A stretch of 64,000 nt of DNA from JBPCMN01 sp013695115 (GCA_051002235.1 JBPCMN010000005.1:1-64000); one strand, 5' to 3'. Counted from the first letter of the stretch, positions 7,271 to 15,859 are shown. Program-made: numbers and translations. Notes: generated from the letters alone by a model not told the origin.

Positions 7271-7902
7271 CCGAGCCCGACGACCGCGTGCTCGAATCCC
7301 ATCTCTTTGCGGTGGCCGGTCGCGTCAAGGACGAGTTCGACGGGGTCTTCGCGACCGAGACCATCGAACGGTTCCTCACCGAGTCGCGTCACCATTTTGA
7401 AGGTGCTCCGATCACCGACTTCGTGCCCGTGATGGTGGAACGCTTTGCCCGCGAGCGGCTGCGGGCGCTCGGCCAGGCCGAGGGCTCGATCGGCAAGGAG
7501 ATGCCCGAGGTCCTCTTCGTGTGCACCCACAACGCCGGGCGGAGCCAGATGGCGGCCGGGCTGCTCGACCACCTCGCCGGCGGGCGGGTGCACGTGCGCT
7601 CGGCCGGCAGCGAGCCCGCCGACCGCATCAACCCCGCGGTCGTCACGGCCATGGGGGAGGTTGGGGTGGACGTCTCGAAGGAGTTCCCGAAGCCGCTGAC
7701 CGACGAGGTCGTGCGGGCGGCCGACGTGGTGATCACGATGGGCTGCGGCGACGCCTGCCCGATCTATCCGGGCAAGCGCTACCTCGACTGGGACCTCGAC
7801 GACCCCGCCGGCAAGTCGGTGGAGGAGGTCCGCCCCATCCGGGACGAGCTCGACCGCCGGGTCCGGGTCCTGATCGAGGAGCTGGTGCCGGTCCGGGGGT
7901 AG
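7267..7902 (+). CDS. arsC: arsenate reductase, LMW-phosphatase type, with N-terminal helical domain
   Basis: A 211-residue enzyme reducing arsenate to arsenite. Residues 1-75 form a helical domain seen in actinobacterial ArsC-like proteins; from residue 80 the phosphatase-like fold begins with the catalytic loop CTHNAGRS (Cys86, Arg92). GCGDACP gives Cys160 and Cys164 for the thiol relay. Such enzymes use thioredoxin or mycothiol/mycoredoxin; the sequence alone does not decide which. It is last in the arsR-arsR-aqp-arsC operon and starts inside the aquaporin stop (ATGA). Confidence 0.92.
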   Translation: MTEPDDRVLESHLFAVAGRVKDEFDGVFATETIERFLTESRHHFEGAPITDFVPVMVERFARERLRALGQAEGSIGKEMPEVLFVCTHNAGRSQMAAGLLDHLAGGRVHVRSAGSEPADRINPAVVTAMGEVGVDVSKEFPKPLTDEVVRAADVVITMGCGDACPIYPGKRYLDWDLDDPAGKSVEEVRPIRDELDRRVRVLIEELVPVRG

Positions 7903-7915
7903 CTGTCACACCCCG

Positions 7916-7930
7916 CCGTCATGCTGACGG
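7916..7930. promoter_or_regulatory. 6-bp inverted repeat before the small Cys-rich gene
   Basis: CCGTCA (7916-7921) and TGACGG (7925-7930) enclose TGC. CATGCT (7920-7925), inside it, sits 6 nt before the ATG at 7932 and could be a weak -10. The repeat could be an operator or a short terminator of the ars operon; no T tract follows. Confidence 0.35.
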
Positions 7931-7931
7931 C

Positions 7932-8120
7932 ATGAGAATCGACTGTGACGAGTGCCGGATGCAGCACACCTCGGCCTGTGAGGACTGCGTGGTGACGTTC
8001 GTGGTCAACCGGGAGCCCGGCGACGCCCTGGTGATCGACTCCGAGGAGGAGCGGGCGGTGCGGCTGCTGACGAGCGCCGGGCTGGTCCCCCGTCTCCGCC
8101 ACGAGCGCCGGGCCGGCTGA
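7932..8120 (+). CDS. small Cys-rich protein, function unknown
   Basis: A 62-residue protein whose first third holds four Cys in CDECRMQHTSACEDC (residues 5-19), likely a small metal site, followed by a beta-like VTFVVN segment and an acidic middle. Short proteins of this type are widespread in actinobacteria but unassigned. It directly follows the ars operon, so a metal-related role is possible but only positional. It converges with the amidohydrolase gene. Confidence 0.7.
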   Translation: MRIDCDECRMQHTSACEDCVVTFVVNREPGDALVIDSEEERAVRLLTSAGLVPRLRHERRAG

Positions 8121-8130
8121 TCCAGCCGAA

Positions 8131-9321
8131 CTAGTCGGTCACCTCGGCCCGCAGCGCGGCCACGGTGGCCTGCTCCTTCGGCCGGTGCGCGAACGGGTCG
8201 AAGCGGAAGATGCGCATGGCGTTCTCGTGCGTCATCTTCCTCACCTCGTCGTCAGCCACGCCGTCGAGCTGCTTCGCCACCGACTCGGGGGAGTGGGGCC
8301 AGCTCGAGTCGGAGTGCGGGTAGTCGCACTCCCAGGTCATGTTGTCGACCCCGATGGCGTGACGGTCCTCGATGCCGGCGCGGTCGCTGATGAAGCAGAA
8401 CGTGAAGTGCCGGCGCGCCACCTCGCTCGGGAGCGTGTCGCCGAAGTCCTGGTGGGTCCAGAACCGGTGCTGCTGGTACACGTAGTCGATCCGCTCCAGC
8501 CAGTACGGCAGCCAGCCCGCGCCGCCCTCCGAGAGCGCGAACTGAAGCGTCGGGAACTTCCGGAGCACCGGTGACCAGATGAGGTCGGTGGCGGCCTGCA
8601 TCAGGTTCAGCGGCGTCAGCGTGATCATGATGTCCATCGGCGCGCCCGGCGCGAGCTCGAGCATCGTCGACGACGAGCCGATGTGGTCGCAGATGATCGT
8701 GCCCTCGTCGGCGCAGGCCTCGAAGAACGGGTCCCAGTGGTCGCCGAAGATGTGGGGCCAGCCCAGCTTGTGCGGGTTCTCCGAGAACGTGACCGCGTGG
8801 CAGCCCTTCCTCGCCACCCGGCGCACCTCGTCCGCCATGAGCTGGGGGTCCCAGATCGGCGGGATCGACAGGGGGATGAACCGCCCGGGGTGGGTTCCGC
8901 ACCACTCGTCGATGTGCCAGTCGTTGTAGGCGCGCAGCAGGTTCAAGCCCATGTCGAGGTCCTTGGACCGGCTGAACAGCTGCCCGCAGAACTGCACGAA
9001 GCTCGGGAAGCACATCGAGCCGAGCACGCCGTTGCGGTTCATGTCGTTGACCCGCTCGTCGATGTCGTAGCAGCCGTCGCGGATCATCTCGTACGACGTG
9101 GGCTCGACGTTGTACTCCTCGGGCGGCCGGCCCGCGACCGCGTTGAGCCCGATGTTGGGGATCTCGGCGCCCTCGTACACCCACACGTCGGTGCCGTCGT
9201 CCTTGCGCACCGACTTGGGCGCGAACTCCATCCACTTCTCGGGCAAATGCCCCTCGAAGAGGTCGGGCGGCTCGACGACGTGGTCGTCGACGCTCACGAG
9301 GATCAGATCTTCGGCCCGCAT
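8131..9321 (-). CDS. amidohydrolase family protein (amidohydrolase_2)
   Basis: A 396-residue TIM-barrel metal-dependent hydrolase or decarboxylase. It begins with the family hallmark LILVSVDDHVVEPPDLF and ends with the metal-proximal WECDYPHSDSSWPHS and ENAMRIF segments. Proteins like this are abundant in actinobacteria that degrade aromatic or steroid compounds, but substrates are mostly unknown. ATG 9321 is chosen because homologues usually start just before this hallmark; an in-frame GTG at 9351 would add ten residues and lies closer to the palindrome at 9362-9377. Confidence 0.85.
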   Translation of the reverse strand: MRAEDLILVSVDDHVVEPPDLFEGHLPEKWMEFAPKSVRKDDGTDVWVYEGAEIPNIGLNAVAGRPPEEYNVEPTSYEMIRDGCYDIDERVNDMNRNGVLGSMCFPSFVQFCGQLFSRSKDLDMGLNLLRAYNDWHIDEWCGTHPGRFIPLSIPPIWDPQLMADEVRRVARKGCHAVTFSENPHKLGWPHIFGDHWDPFFEACADEGTIICDHIGSSSTMLELAPGAPMDIMITLTPLNLMQAATDLIWSPVLRKFPTLQFALSEGGAGWLPYWLERIDYVYQQHRFWTHQDFGDTLPSEVARRHFTFCFISDRAGIEDRHAIGVDNMTWECDYPHSDSSWPHSPESVAKQLDGVADDEVRKMTHENAMRIFRFDPFAHRPKEQATVAALRAEVTD

Positions 9322-9361
9322 GCGGCCACCCCCATCTACCGGCCCGTTCACCCGGTGTTCA

Positions 9362-9377
9362 CTGACGCCGGTGTCAG
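9362..9377. promoter_or_regulatory. CTGAC-N6-GTCAG palindrome, site 1
   Basis: CTGACGCCGGTGTCAG lies between the amidohydrolase and chrA genes. The same outer half-sites recur at 12377, 37503 and 43016 and, with one change, at 17966, each time between promoters of lipid-type genes. Likely a binding site for a dimeric repressor, perhaps TetR-like; the regulator is not identified. Confidence 0.6.
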
Positions 9378-9392
9378 CGTACTGCCCGCCGT

Positions 9393-9398
9393 TAGGGT
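9393..9398 (+). promoter_or_regulatory. -10 box for leaderless chrA mRNA
   Basis: TAGGGT ends 6 nt before the GTG at 9405 and no Shine-Dalgarno sequence is present. Confidence 0.55.
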
Positions 9399-9404
9399 CC
9401 GGCG

Positions 9405-10538
9405 GTGGCGTCGGAGCGGCACGGACTGGCCGAGGTCGCGGGGGTATTCCTGAAGCTCGGCGCCATCGGGTTCGGGGGCCCAGCGGCGCACATCGCGCTC
9501 ATGCGTGACGAGGTCGTGCGCCGGCGCCGGTGGGTCGACGACCGGCAGTTCCTCGACCTCATCGGCGCGGCCAACCTGGCTCCGGGGCCGACCTCGACCG
9601 AGCTGGCGATCCATCTTGGTGCCCGCCGGGCCGGCTGGCGAGGGCTGGTGGTTGCCGGCGTCTGCTTCATCGTCCCCGCCTTCCTCATCGTGCTCGCGAT
9701 CGCCTGGCTCTACGAACGCCACGGCACCGACCCGGCGGTCGTCGACCTGCGCTACGGCATCCTGCCGGTCGTCATCGCCGTGATCACGCAGGCGCTGTGG
9801 ACGCTGGGCCGCGTCGCGATCAAGGGCGTGATGCCGGCGGTGGTGGTCGCCGGTGTCGCCGCGCTCTTCGTCGTGGATGTGAACCCGTTGCTCCTGCTGG
9901 TTACGGGCGCCCTGGTGGTCATGCTGTGGGAGAACCGGACCCGGCTCCAGCCGTGGGCGGGTTCCATCGCCCCGTTCCTGCTCGCGCTGGGCGGGGCCGG
10001 GGCTGCCGTCTCGGCCCCGCTGTGGCGGATCTTCCTGGTCTTCCTGAAGATCGGCTCGATCACGTTCGGTAGTGGGTACGTGCTGGTGGCGTTCCTCGAG
10101 CGCGACGTCGTGCACACGTACGGGTGGCTCACCAACGCGCAACTCCTCGACGCCGTCGCCATCGGCCAGGTCACCCCCGGGCCGGTGTTCACGACCGCCA
10201 CGTTCGTCGGATACCAGGTGGAAGGGTTCGCCGGCGCCGTGGTGGCGACCCTCGGGATCTTCCTACCCTCGTTCGTGTTCGTGGCACTCCTGGCGCCGAT
10301 CGTCCCCCGCCTGCGCCGGTCGCCGTGGGCGGGCGCCGCCCTCGACGGCCTGAACGCGGCGTCGCTCGGCCTGATGGCGGGGGTCACGCTCGTCCTGCTC
10401 GACGACGCGTTCCCGGATGCGCTGACGATTGCGGTTGGTGTTGTCGCGCTGCTCGTGCTGCTCCGATGGCGCGTCAACCCCGCCTGGCTGATCGGCGCCG
10501 GCGCGGTGGTTGGGCTGGCGCGCCTGGCGCTGACCTAA
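9405..10538 (+). CDS. chrA: chromate transporter (CHR family)
   Basis: A 377-residue inner-membrane protein with the two homologous halves of long-chain CHR transporters: KLGAIGFGGPAAHIALMR near residue 17 and KIGSITFGSGYVLVAFLER near residue 216. Each half has a GPT/GPV loop after it (APGPTSTE, TPGPVFTT). About ten membrane segments are visible. ChrA exports chromate, probably in exchange for protons or sulfate-like ions, although many actinobacterial members are untested. Its stop codon overlaps the stop of the convergent oxidoreductase gene. Confidence 0.88.
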   Translation: MASERHGLAEVAGVFLKLGAIGFGGPAAHIALMRDEVVRRRRWVDDRQFLDLIGAANLAPGPTSTELAIHLGARRAGWRGLVVAGVCFIVPAFLIVLAIAWLYERHGTDPAVVDLRYGILPVVIAVITQALWTLGRVAIKGVMPAVVVAGVAALFVVDVNPLLLLVTGALVVMLWENRTRLQPWAGSIAPFLLALGGAGAAVSAPLWRIFLVFLKIGSITFGSGYVLVAFLERDVVHTYGWLTNAQLLDAVAIGQVTPGPVFTTATFVGYQVEGFAGAVVATLGIFLPSFVFVALLAPIVPRLRRSPWAGAALDGLNAASLGLMAGVTLVLLDDAFPDALTIAVGVVALLVLLRWRVNPAWLIGAGAVVGLARLALT

Positions 10539-11329
10539 CTGCCGGACGGTCCGTCGCGCACCATCTGCTCGAGGTCGTCCCGCCAGTCACCTTCGGGCCA
10601 GCCCGACTCGACGATCCAGGTCGCGCCCGCATCCTCGAACTCGCTCCAGGGAACACCCGGGCCGACCGACGCCACCACGTCGAACGGCTCCACCGGTCGC
10701 ATCAGATCGACCACCGCGCGGAGCTCCTCCGGCGGGATCGGCCCCCCCTCGGAGCTGATCGGCATCACGCCCTCGTAGCGGGCGGCGCGTTCCAGCGGCT
10801 TCCGGTTGGGCCACTTGCCCGCGACCCAGATCGGTGGACGTGGTTGCTGGACGCTCGCCGGCTTCAGATGGGCATCGACCGAGAACGCGTCGCCGTCGTG
10901 GCGCACCGGCTCGCCGCGGAGAAAGCCCTCGAGGAGCGCGAGGCCTTCGTCGAGCAGCACCGCTCGCTCGCGCGGGTCGATCGACTCGCCGAAGGAACCG
11001 AATTCGTCCGCGGCGGGCTCACCCAACCCGACACCGACCACGACTCGCCCGCCGCTCAGATGGTCGAGGGTCACGATCTCCTTGGCCAGCTTCCACGGTC
11101 GCCGCCGCGGGACGGGCGTGATCATGGTCCCGAGCCGTATCCGCTCGGTCTCGCGCGCGGCCGCGCCGAGGATCACCCAGGGATCGAACACGTCGAGTGC
11201 CAGCGCGCGGACGAGGTGCAGGTGGTCCCAGAGGAAGAAGGCGTCCCAGCCGGCCCGCTCGGTCTCGATCGCCAGGTCGACGAGCCAGGCGGGGTCACCG
11301 ACGTTCGGCGAGCTGATCGCGTAACGCAC
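10535..11329 (-). CDS. LLM-class F420-dependent oxidoreductase
   Basis: A 264-residue TIM-barrel protein of the luciferase-like monooxygenase family. FFLWDHLHLV, IRLGTMITPV, the glycine-rich DHLSGGRVVVGVGLG and ERAARYEGVMP are the usual conserved blocks. In F420-producing actinobacteria such enzymes mostly use reduced F420 for hydride transfer; cofactor and substrate here are inferred. The GTG start has GGAGG 5 nt upstream. Its promoter shares the -10 block with the divergent DoxX gene. Confidence 0.88.
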   Translation of the reverse strand: MRYAISSPNVGDPAWLVDLAIETERAGWDAFFLWDHLHLVRALALDVFDPWVILGAAARETERIRLGTMITPVPRRRPWKLAKEIVTLDHLSGGRVVVGVGLGEPAADEFGSFGESIDPRERAVLLDEGLALLEGFLRGEPVRHDGDAFSVDAHLKPASVQQPRPPIWVAGKWPNRKPLERAARYEGVMPISSEGGPIPPEELRAVVDLMRPVEPFDVVASVGPGVPWSEFEDAGATWIVESGWPEGDWRDDLEQMVRDGPSGS

Positions 11330-11358
11330 GACGGCCTCCGGGCGGGGACGGTTCGGCG

Positions 11359-11368
11359 ACGATAGCGT
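11359..11368. promoter_or_regulatory. shared back-to-back -10 boxes (ACGATAGCGT)
   Basis: On the plus strand TAGCGT (11363-11368) lies 7 nt before the DoxX ATG, a leaderless start. On the minus strand TATCGT (11364-11359) faces the oxidoreductase, whose message keeps a short leader with GGAGG. Both hexamers use the same central TA. Confidence 0.5.
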
Positions 11369-11375
11369 CACGCCG

Positions 11376-11906
11376 ATGGACGACGTCGACGCGATCAACG
11401 CCGCGCTGCTCGCGCTGCGGGTGGCAACCGGCCTCATGTTCTTCGCCCACGGCTGGGTGCACCTCCGGCGGGTGCGCGAGGGGCCCGGGGTGGCGAACTG
11501 GTTCGCCAGCCTCGGGATGCGCCAGCCGGCGCTGAACGCGTGGATGGTCACCCTGATCGAGCTCGGTGGGGGACCGATGCTCGCGCTCGGTCTCCTGACT
11601 CCGTTGGCGGCGGCCTCCGTCATCGGCGTCGCGGTGGTGGCGTGGATCACCAACCACCGCAAGGCCGGCTTCTTCGTCTACAACCGTCCGACCGAGGGCT
11701 GGGAGTACGTGATGCTCATGACCTTCGTGGGCCTCGCGCTGGGCGCGCTCGGCCCGGGGGAGTGGTCGGTCGACAACGCGCTCGACATCGCCGACGACCT
11801 CAGCGGCTCGACCGGTCTCCTGATCGCGGCCGCTGCCGGGATCGGCGGCGGGCTGCTCCAGCTAGTGGTGTTCTGGCGGCCGCCGAAGGCGAGCGACGCG
11901 GCGTAG
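11376..11906 (+). CDS. DoxX family membrane protein
   Basis: A 176-residue protein with four predicted membrane helices and the typical DoxX opening LLALRVATGLMFFAHGWVHLRR, then ELGGGPMLALGLLTPLAAA. DoxX-like proteins are linked to thiol and oxidative homeostasis in mycobacteria (the DoxX-SseA-SodA complex), but most paralogues lack a known role. It starts 7 nt after a -10 box, so the mRNA is probably leaderless. Confidence 0.85.
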   Translation: MDDVDAINAALLALRVATGLMFFAHGWVHLRRVREGPGVANWFASLGMRQPALNAWMVTLIELGGGPMLALGLLTPLAAASVIGVAVVAWITNHRKAGFFVYNRPTEGWEYVMLMTFVGLALGALGPGEWSVDNALDIADDLSGSTGLLIAAAAGIGGGLLQLVVFWRPPKASDAA

Positions 11907-11909
11907 CCG

Positions 11910-12356
11910 CTACCCCAGCGGCGTCATGTCGAGGTCGGGCGGCGGCTCGTCCGGCACCTTCCAGCGCAGCCACGGCTTGTCGTAGAGCGCGTGGTAGCTG
12001 TTGGCCTGGTCGACCATGTTCTGGAACGCGGTCTCGAACTTGTCCCAGTCGGACGCCTCGATCGCCTGCTTCACCTGCTCGAGGTCCTCGGCGATGAACT
12101 TGTGCATGTTCTCGTCGTACTTCGGTCGCACGAACGCGCCCATCTCCATGAGATTGACCGCTTCCTTGAGCTGGAAGCGCGCCAGCGGCTTATTCTGCGC
12201 CTTGCCCGCGTAGTAGCACTTCCAGATGCGGGAGCCGATCTCCGGCATGATGCGCGCCAAGCCGGGCTGGATGTGGCCGAGCTCGTCGAGGCTGAGCTCG
12301 CTCTTGCCGGTGTCGACGACGTGGTCGTGCTCGGGAACGTCTCCGGTAACGGGCAT
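11910..12356 (-). CDS. conserved hypothetical protein
   Basis: A 148-residue soluble, mostly helical protein, with no signal peptide or membrane segment. I do not recognise a family. Notable are the conserved-looking IMPEIGSRIWKCYYAGKAQN, LKEAVNLMEMGAFVRPKYDE and the aromatic tail YHALYDKPWLRWKVPDEPP. It diverges from the thiolase gene across the site-2 palindrome, so it is probably part of the same regulon. A TACTTT box 7 nt before the ATG suggests a leaderless mRNA. Confidence 0.75.
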   Translation of the reverse strand: MPVTGDVPEHDHVVDTGKSELSLDELGHIQPGLARIMPEIGSRIWKCYYAGKAQNKPLARFQLKEAVNLMEMGAFVRPKYDENMHKFIAEDLEQVKQAIEASDWDKFETAFQNMVDQANSYHALYDKPWLRWKVPDEPPPDLDMTPLG

Positions 12357-12363
12357 GGGGGAG

Positions 12364-12392
12364 AAAGTAGTAGTCCCTGACTACCATGTCAG
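12364..12392. promoter_or_regulatory. divergent promoters with CTGAC-N6-GTCAG palindrome, site 2
   Basis: CTGACTACCATGTCAG spans 12377-12392. Its centre, TACCAT (12382-12387), fits the -10 pattern for the thiolase, whose leader then carries GGGAGG 7 nt before the ATG. For the opposite gene TACTTT (12369-12364) lies 7 nt before its ATG, with the palindrome just upstream. A bound regulator would cover both promoters. Confidence 0.65.
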
Positions 12393-12413
12393 GTCTCCCG
12401 GGGAGGCTCACGA

Positions 12414-13601
12414 ATGCCCGCTCGCGAAGCCGTCATTGTCGACACCACCCGCACGGCCATCGGCAAGCGCAAGGGCGCGCTCGCGACCTGGCACCCGACT
12501 GATCTCCTCGGCTTCACGCTGAAGGCGCTGCTGGAGCGCAACGACGTCGATCCCGGTCTCGTCGACGACGTGGTCGGCGGCTGCGTGACCCAGACCGGCG
12601 AACAAGGTTGCAACGTCACCCGCAACGCCTGGGTCGCCGCCGGGCTCCCGTGGCACGTGCCCGCGACCAGCGTCGACCGCCAATGCGGCTCGTCGCAGCA
12701 GGCGGTCCACTTCGTCGCCCAGGGAGTGCTCGCCGGCGCCTACGACCTCGCGATTGCGTGCGGCGTCGAGTCGATGACTCGGGCGCCGATGTCGACGAAC
12801 GCGCGCGGCGGTATCGGGCCGTTCAGTCCCGACTTCCTCGCCCACACCGAAAACACTCTCGGTATCCAGTTCTGGGTGGCTCAGGTGCTGGCCGACCGCT
12901 TCGACGTCACCCGGGAGGAGATGGACGCGTTCGCGCTCGAGAGCCACCGCCGCGCCGCCGACAGCACCGACACCGGGCACTTCGCCCGCGAGATCGTCCC
13001 GGTCCCGCTCAAGGACGAGCAGGGCGAGACCACCGGGGAGACGCTCGACGTCGACGAAGGGATCCGGCGGGGCGGGACCATGGAGTCGCTCGCGGCGCTG
13101 CCGCCCGCCTGGGAGTCGGACGACCAGCCCGCGCCCGAGATCACCGCCGGCAACGCGTCGCAGATGAGCGACGGCGCCGCCGCCATGCTGATCGCCGACC
13201 GGACCACGGCCGAGCGGCTCGGCCTCCCGATCCGGGCCCGGTTCGTGCATTTCGCCGTGCTCGCCGATGATCCCGTCCTCGTGCTGTCGGCGCCCAACCC
13301 CGTCACCCGGAAACTGCTCGAGCGCACCGGCATGAAGGTCGACGAGTTCGACGCGGTCGAGTGCAACGAGGCGTTCGCCGCCATCGCGCTGATGTGGGCC
13401 AAGGAGTTCCGTCCCGACATGGCGCGCTTCAACCCGCGCGGCGGCGCGATCGCGATCGGCCACCCCCTCGGGGCCAGCGGGGTGCGGCTGATGACGACGA
13501 TGCTGAATCACCTCGAGTCCACCGGTGGTCGCCTCGGCTTCCAGACGATGTGCGAGGGCGGCGGTCAGGCCAACGCCACCGTCATCGAGCGGCTCGGCTG
13601 A
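12414..13601 (+). CDS. acetyl-CoA acyltransferase (thiolase)
   Basis: A 395-residue classical thiolase. The acylated nucleophile is Cys91 in VDRQCGSSQQAVHF; the C-terminal AIAIGHPLGASG provides the catalytic His and CEGGGQANATVIE the second Cys. It would cleave 3-oxoacyl-CoA in the last step of beta-oxidation, or condense acetyl-CoA. The start has GGGAGG at good spacing. The epimerase-like gene follows closely. Regulation through the site-2 palindrome is inferred. Confidence 0.93.
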   Translation: MPAREAVIVDTTRTAIGKRKGALATWHPTDLLGFTLKALLERNDVDPGLVDDVVGGCVTQTGEQGCNVTRNAWVAAGLPWHVPATSVDRQCGSSQQAVHFVAQGVLAGAYDLAIACGVESMTRAPMSTNARGGIGPFSPDFLAHTENTLGIQFWVAQVLADRFDVTREEMDAFALESHRRAADSTDTGHFAREIVPVPLKDEQGETTGETLDVDEGIRRGGTMESLAALPPAWESDDQPAPEITAGNASQMSDGAAAMLIADRTTAERLGLPIRARFVHFAVLADDPVLVLSAPNPVTRKLLERTGMKVDEFDAVECNEAFAAIALMWAKEFRPDMARFNPRGGAIAIGHPLGASGVRLMTTMLNHLESTGGRLGFQTMCEGGGQANATVIERLG

Positions 13602-13615
13602 TCGAGCTCCTGACA

Positions 13616-14395
13616 TTGATCGAGTTGGCATCGGGACGGGCGCGGCTGGTCTACGCGCCCGAGCGGGGCGGCCGGCTGATCTCGCTGACCATCGACGGGC
13701 TCGACCTCCTGGTCACGCCCGAGGTCGACGACCACAACTACGGGTCGTTCCCCATGGCGCCGTGGGCAGGGCGGGTGCGTCGGGGCCGGTTCTCGTTTGC
13801 AGGGAAGGGCTACGAGTTGCCCGCCAACAACCCTCCGCACGCGATCCACGGCGTCGCCCGGGACCACCCCTGGCGCGACGAAGGCCTGGGAGTGATGAGC
13901 GTCGATCTGGCTCCGCCGTGGCCGTTCGGCGGACGCGCGGTGCAGCGCCTCGACCTGGCCGGCGACTCGCTCGCGATGACGATGGAGGTGCACGCCACCG
14001 ACCGCCCGATGCCGGCGTCGCTCGGGTGGCACCCGTGGTGGGCCCGGCGCCTGGGTCGGGGGGAGCCGGTCGAGGTCGACCTCCACGCCGGCGCGATGTA
14101 CCGGCGCGACGATGACGGCATCGCCGTCGACGAACTGGTGCCCGTCCCGGCCCAATCGTGGGATGACTGCTTCACCCGACTGGGCGATCCGCCCGCGGTG
14201 CTGCGCTGGCCCGACGCGGTCGCCGTCACGCTCGAGACGGAGTGCCCCGACCTGGTCGTGTTCACCGAGCCCGACCACGCGATCTGCGTCGAGCCCCAGA
14301 CCCACCCGCCCGACTCGCTGAACCTCGGTCCCGCGGTCGTCGCGCCGGGGAAGCCGCTCGTGGCATCGTGCACATGGAGGTGGTCGGTGACATGA
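13616..14395 (+). CDS. aldose 1-epimerase-like protein
   Basis: A roughly 259-residue beta-sandwich protein of the galactose mutarotase-like group. Recognisable are NYGSFPMAPWAGRVRRGRF near the start, the PHAIHGVARDHPW block with the catalytic-type His, LGWHPWW, and the late ICVEPQTHPPDSLN with a conserved Glu. It may interconvert anomers of a sugar. The start is uncertain: there is no ATG, and CTG 13598, TTG 13616 and TTG 13625 are all possible with weak ribosome binding. It follows the thiolase by 14 nt and overlaps the next gene by ATGA. Confidence 0.75.
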   Translation: MIELASGRARLVYAPERGGRLISLTIDGLDLLVTPEVDDHNYGSFPMAPWAGRVRRGRFSFAGKGYELPANNPPHAIHGVARDHPWRDEGLGVMSVDLAPPWPFGGRAVQRLDLAGDSLAMTMEVHATDRPMPASLGWHPWWARRLGRGEPVEVDLHAGAMYRRDDDGIAVDELVPVPAQSWDDCFTRLGDPPAVLRWPDAVAVTLETECPDLVVFTEPDHAICVEPQTHPPDSLNLGPAVVAPGKPLVASCTWRWSVT

Positions 14396-14983
14396 CCGGC
14401 ACCGGTGGCGTGCCGAAGCTCGACCCGCGGCTGGATCAGGCGATCAGCCGCCTCATGGACGCGGCGACCTGGGTGGCGCGGCTGCTGGTTACCCCTGGCG
14501 ATCGTGTCGCTCATCGGGGCGGTCGCGGTCTTCGTGGCGCTCCCGGCCCAGTGGCTCGACGACGGTGGGTGGCACCTGGTGGTTGCCATCGTCGCCGGCG
14601 TCGCTCTGGTCTACCCCGGCGTCTCGGCTCTACGCGTTCGCAGCGGTCTGCGCGACGCCGCCGCCCACCAAGAGACCGTCAAGAGCGATTTCGCCCGCCT
14701 GCTCGCCGGCAGTTCCGACCAGGGGGCGATCCGGGCCCGCATCGACGACGCCCCGGAACGGCTGCAGGGCCCGAACAAGCTGCGGGCGATCGCGGCGGTC
14801 GGGCGGGAGCTGCTGCCCTTGGCCAGGGCGGCTCGCGAGACCCACGAGCGCTACGAGGCGCTGGTCGAGGCGTTCGGTCCCGCCGGATTGGGTTCGCTGT
14901 GGCTCGCGGTGCTCACCAACACGATCCTGCTCGTGGCCGCGCCGGTCGCGGTGATCGTGGGGCTCGTGCTCTGGCTGGTCTGA
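14392..14983 (+). pseudogene. membrane protein, function unknown, broken by one frameshift
   Basis: The reading frame opens at ATG 14392 (MTGTGGVPKLDPRLD) and is continuous to about 14490, then continues only in the next frame from PLAIVSLIGAVAVFVALP to the stop. One missing C in the CCCC run at 14492-14495 would join the parts into a protein of about 197 residues, with two membrane helices after residue 33, a soluble helical middle and a third helix at the C-terminus. The rest is well preserved, so an indel error in the assembly is as likely as a true mutation. Function unknown. Confidence 0.65.
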
Positions 14984-14987
14984 GCGG

Positions 14988-15425
14988 TTACTTCGGCGGG
15001 CCCAGGCGGAAGACGGGATGCCGGGCGGCCTCGGCCTCGAACTCGGCCACCGGAGCGTCCTTGGTCGCGTCGAAGAAGGGCCGCGTCACCGCAACCTTGT
15101 TCATGTAGCGCTTGAGGATCGGGGCGGCCTCGGCCGGGGCCACCTCGGTGACCGGGTGCGTCGTCGACTTCCGGCCCCGGGTGAGCGTCACCTCGCCGGC
15201 AGCGCGGGCGTTGTGGACCCACCCAACTTCTCCATACGGTGAGACAAGGAACCGTTCCCCGTCGTGCGCGAACGCCCACACGGGTGTCGTGTGCCGGCGG
15301 CCGGTCTTGCGACCAGTGGTGGTCAAGAGGTAGCTGGCGCGGGGCGCTAGCCCGACGCGGAGGCCGGCGGCCGCAACCACGTTGACGAGCTTGCGGAAGA
15401 ACCCGAGCCGGTAGGTCCGCGCCAT
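14988..15425 (-). CDS. deazaflavin-dependent nitroreductase family protein
   Basis: A 145-residue split beta-barrel protein of the Ddn/DUF385 family. SYLLTTTGRKTGRRHTTPVWAF and FLVSPYGEVGWVHNARAAG are its hallmark segments; the latter is near the F420 site in Ddn. Members use reduced F420 on quinones or nitro compounds. The start at ATG 15425 overlaps the stop of the upstream gene by one base (TGATG type), so the two are coupled. Confidence 0.9.
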   Translation of the reverse strand: MARTYRLGFFRKLVNVVAAAGLRVGLAPRASYLLTTTGRKTGRRHTTPVWAFAHDGERFLVSPYGEVGWVHNARAAGEVTLTRGRKSTTHPVTEVAPAEAAPILKRYMNKVAVTRPFFDATKDAPVAEFEAEAARHPVFRLGPPK

Positions 15426-15847
15426 CAGAGCGCCGGGACCCGACCGTCGGCGAGTGTGCGGAGCAGCTCGTCGCGCAACTGGATCCAGTCCTCGTCGGCG
15501 TGGTTCACCAGCACCACGTCGAAGCCCCATTCGATCGCCTTGCCGAAGAGGTCGGGTGCCTCCAACCCGACCTGGTGCTCGGCGTCCGGGTGCCAGCGCC
15601 GGAGTGCATCGGCGTCGGTGAAAGTCGGCAGGGCTCGTTCGCCGCCGGGACCCGTCATCGTGGCCATTCGCATCGGCGTGTCCTCGGTGAGCACGTGGGG
15701 CCCGCCTCCGGGTGCCACGGCCTCGGCGGTCTGCACGACGAGGATGGCGTCGAGCAGTGCGCTGAACATCGCCCGCGCCTTCTCCACGTCATCGCTGTTG
15801 TTGGCGGCGCGTATCGCGGCCGCGACCGTGACGGCGTCGGTGGGCAC
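15425..15847 (-). CDS. SseB-like protein
   Basis: A 140-residue protein in which ALPTFTDADALRRWHP resembles the conserved block of the SseB N-terminal domain; the C-terminal IQLRDELLRTLADGRVPAL also suits that group. The function of SseB-domain proteins is unclear. The GTG start is 6 nt after a TAGCCT box, so the message is probably leaderless. Confidence 0.7.
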   Translation of the reverse strand: MPTDAVTVAAAIRAANNSDDVEKARAMFSALLDAILVVQTAEAVAPGGGPHVLTEDTPMRMATMTGPGGERALPTFTDADALRRWHPDAEHQVGLEAPDLFGKAIEWGFDVVLVNHADEDWIQLRDELLRTLADGRVPAL

Positions 15848-15853
15848 CGCCGC

Positions 15854-15859
15854 AGGCTA
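15854..15859 (-). promoter_or_regulatory. -10 box overlapping the upstream stop codon
   Basis: Read on the minus strand, TAGCCT lies 6 nt before GTG 15847, and its first three bases are the TAG stop of the preceding oxidoreductase gene. Confidence 0.5.
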
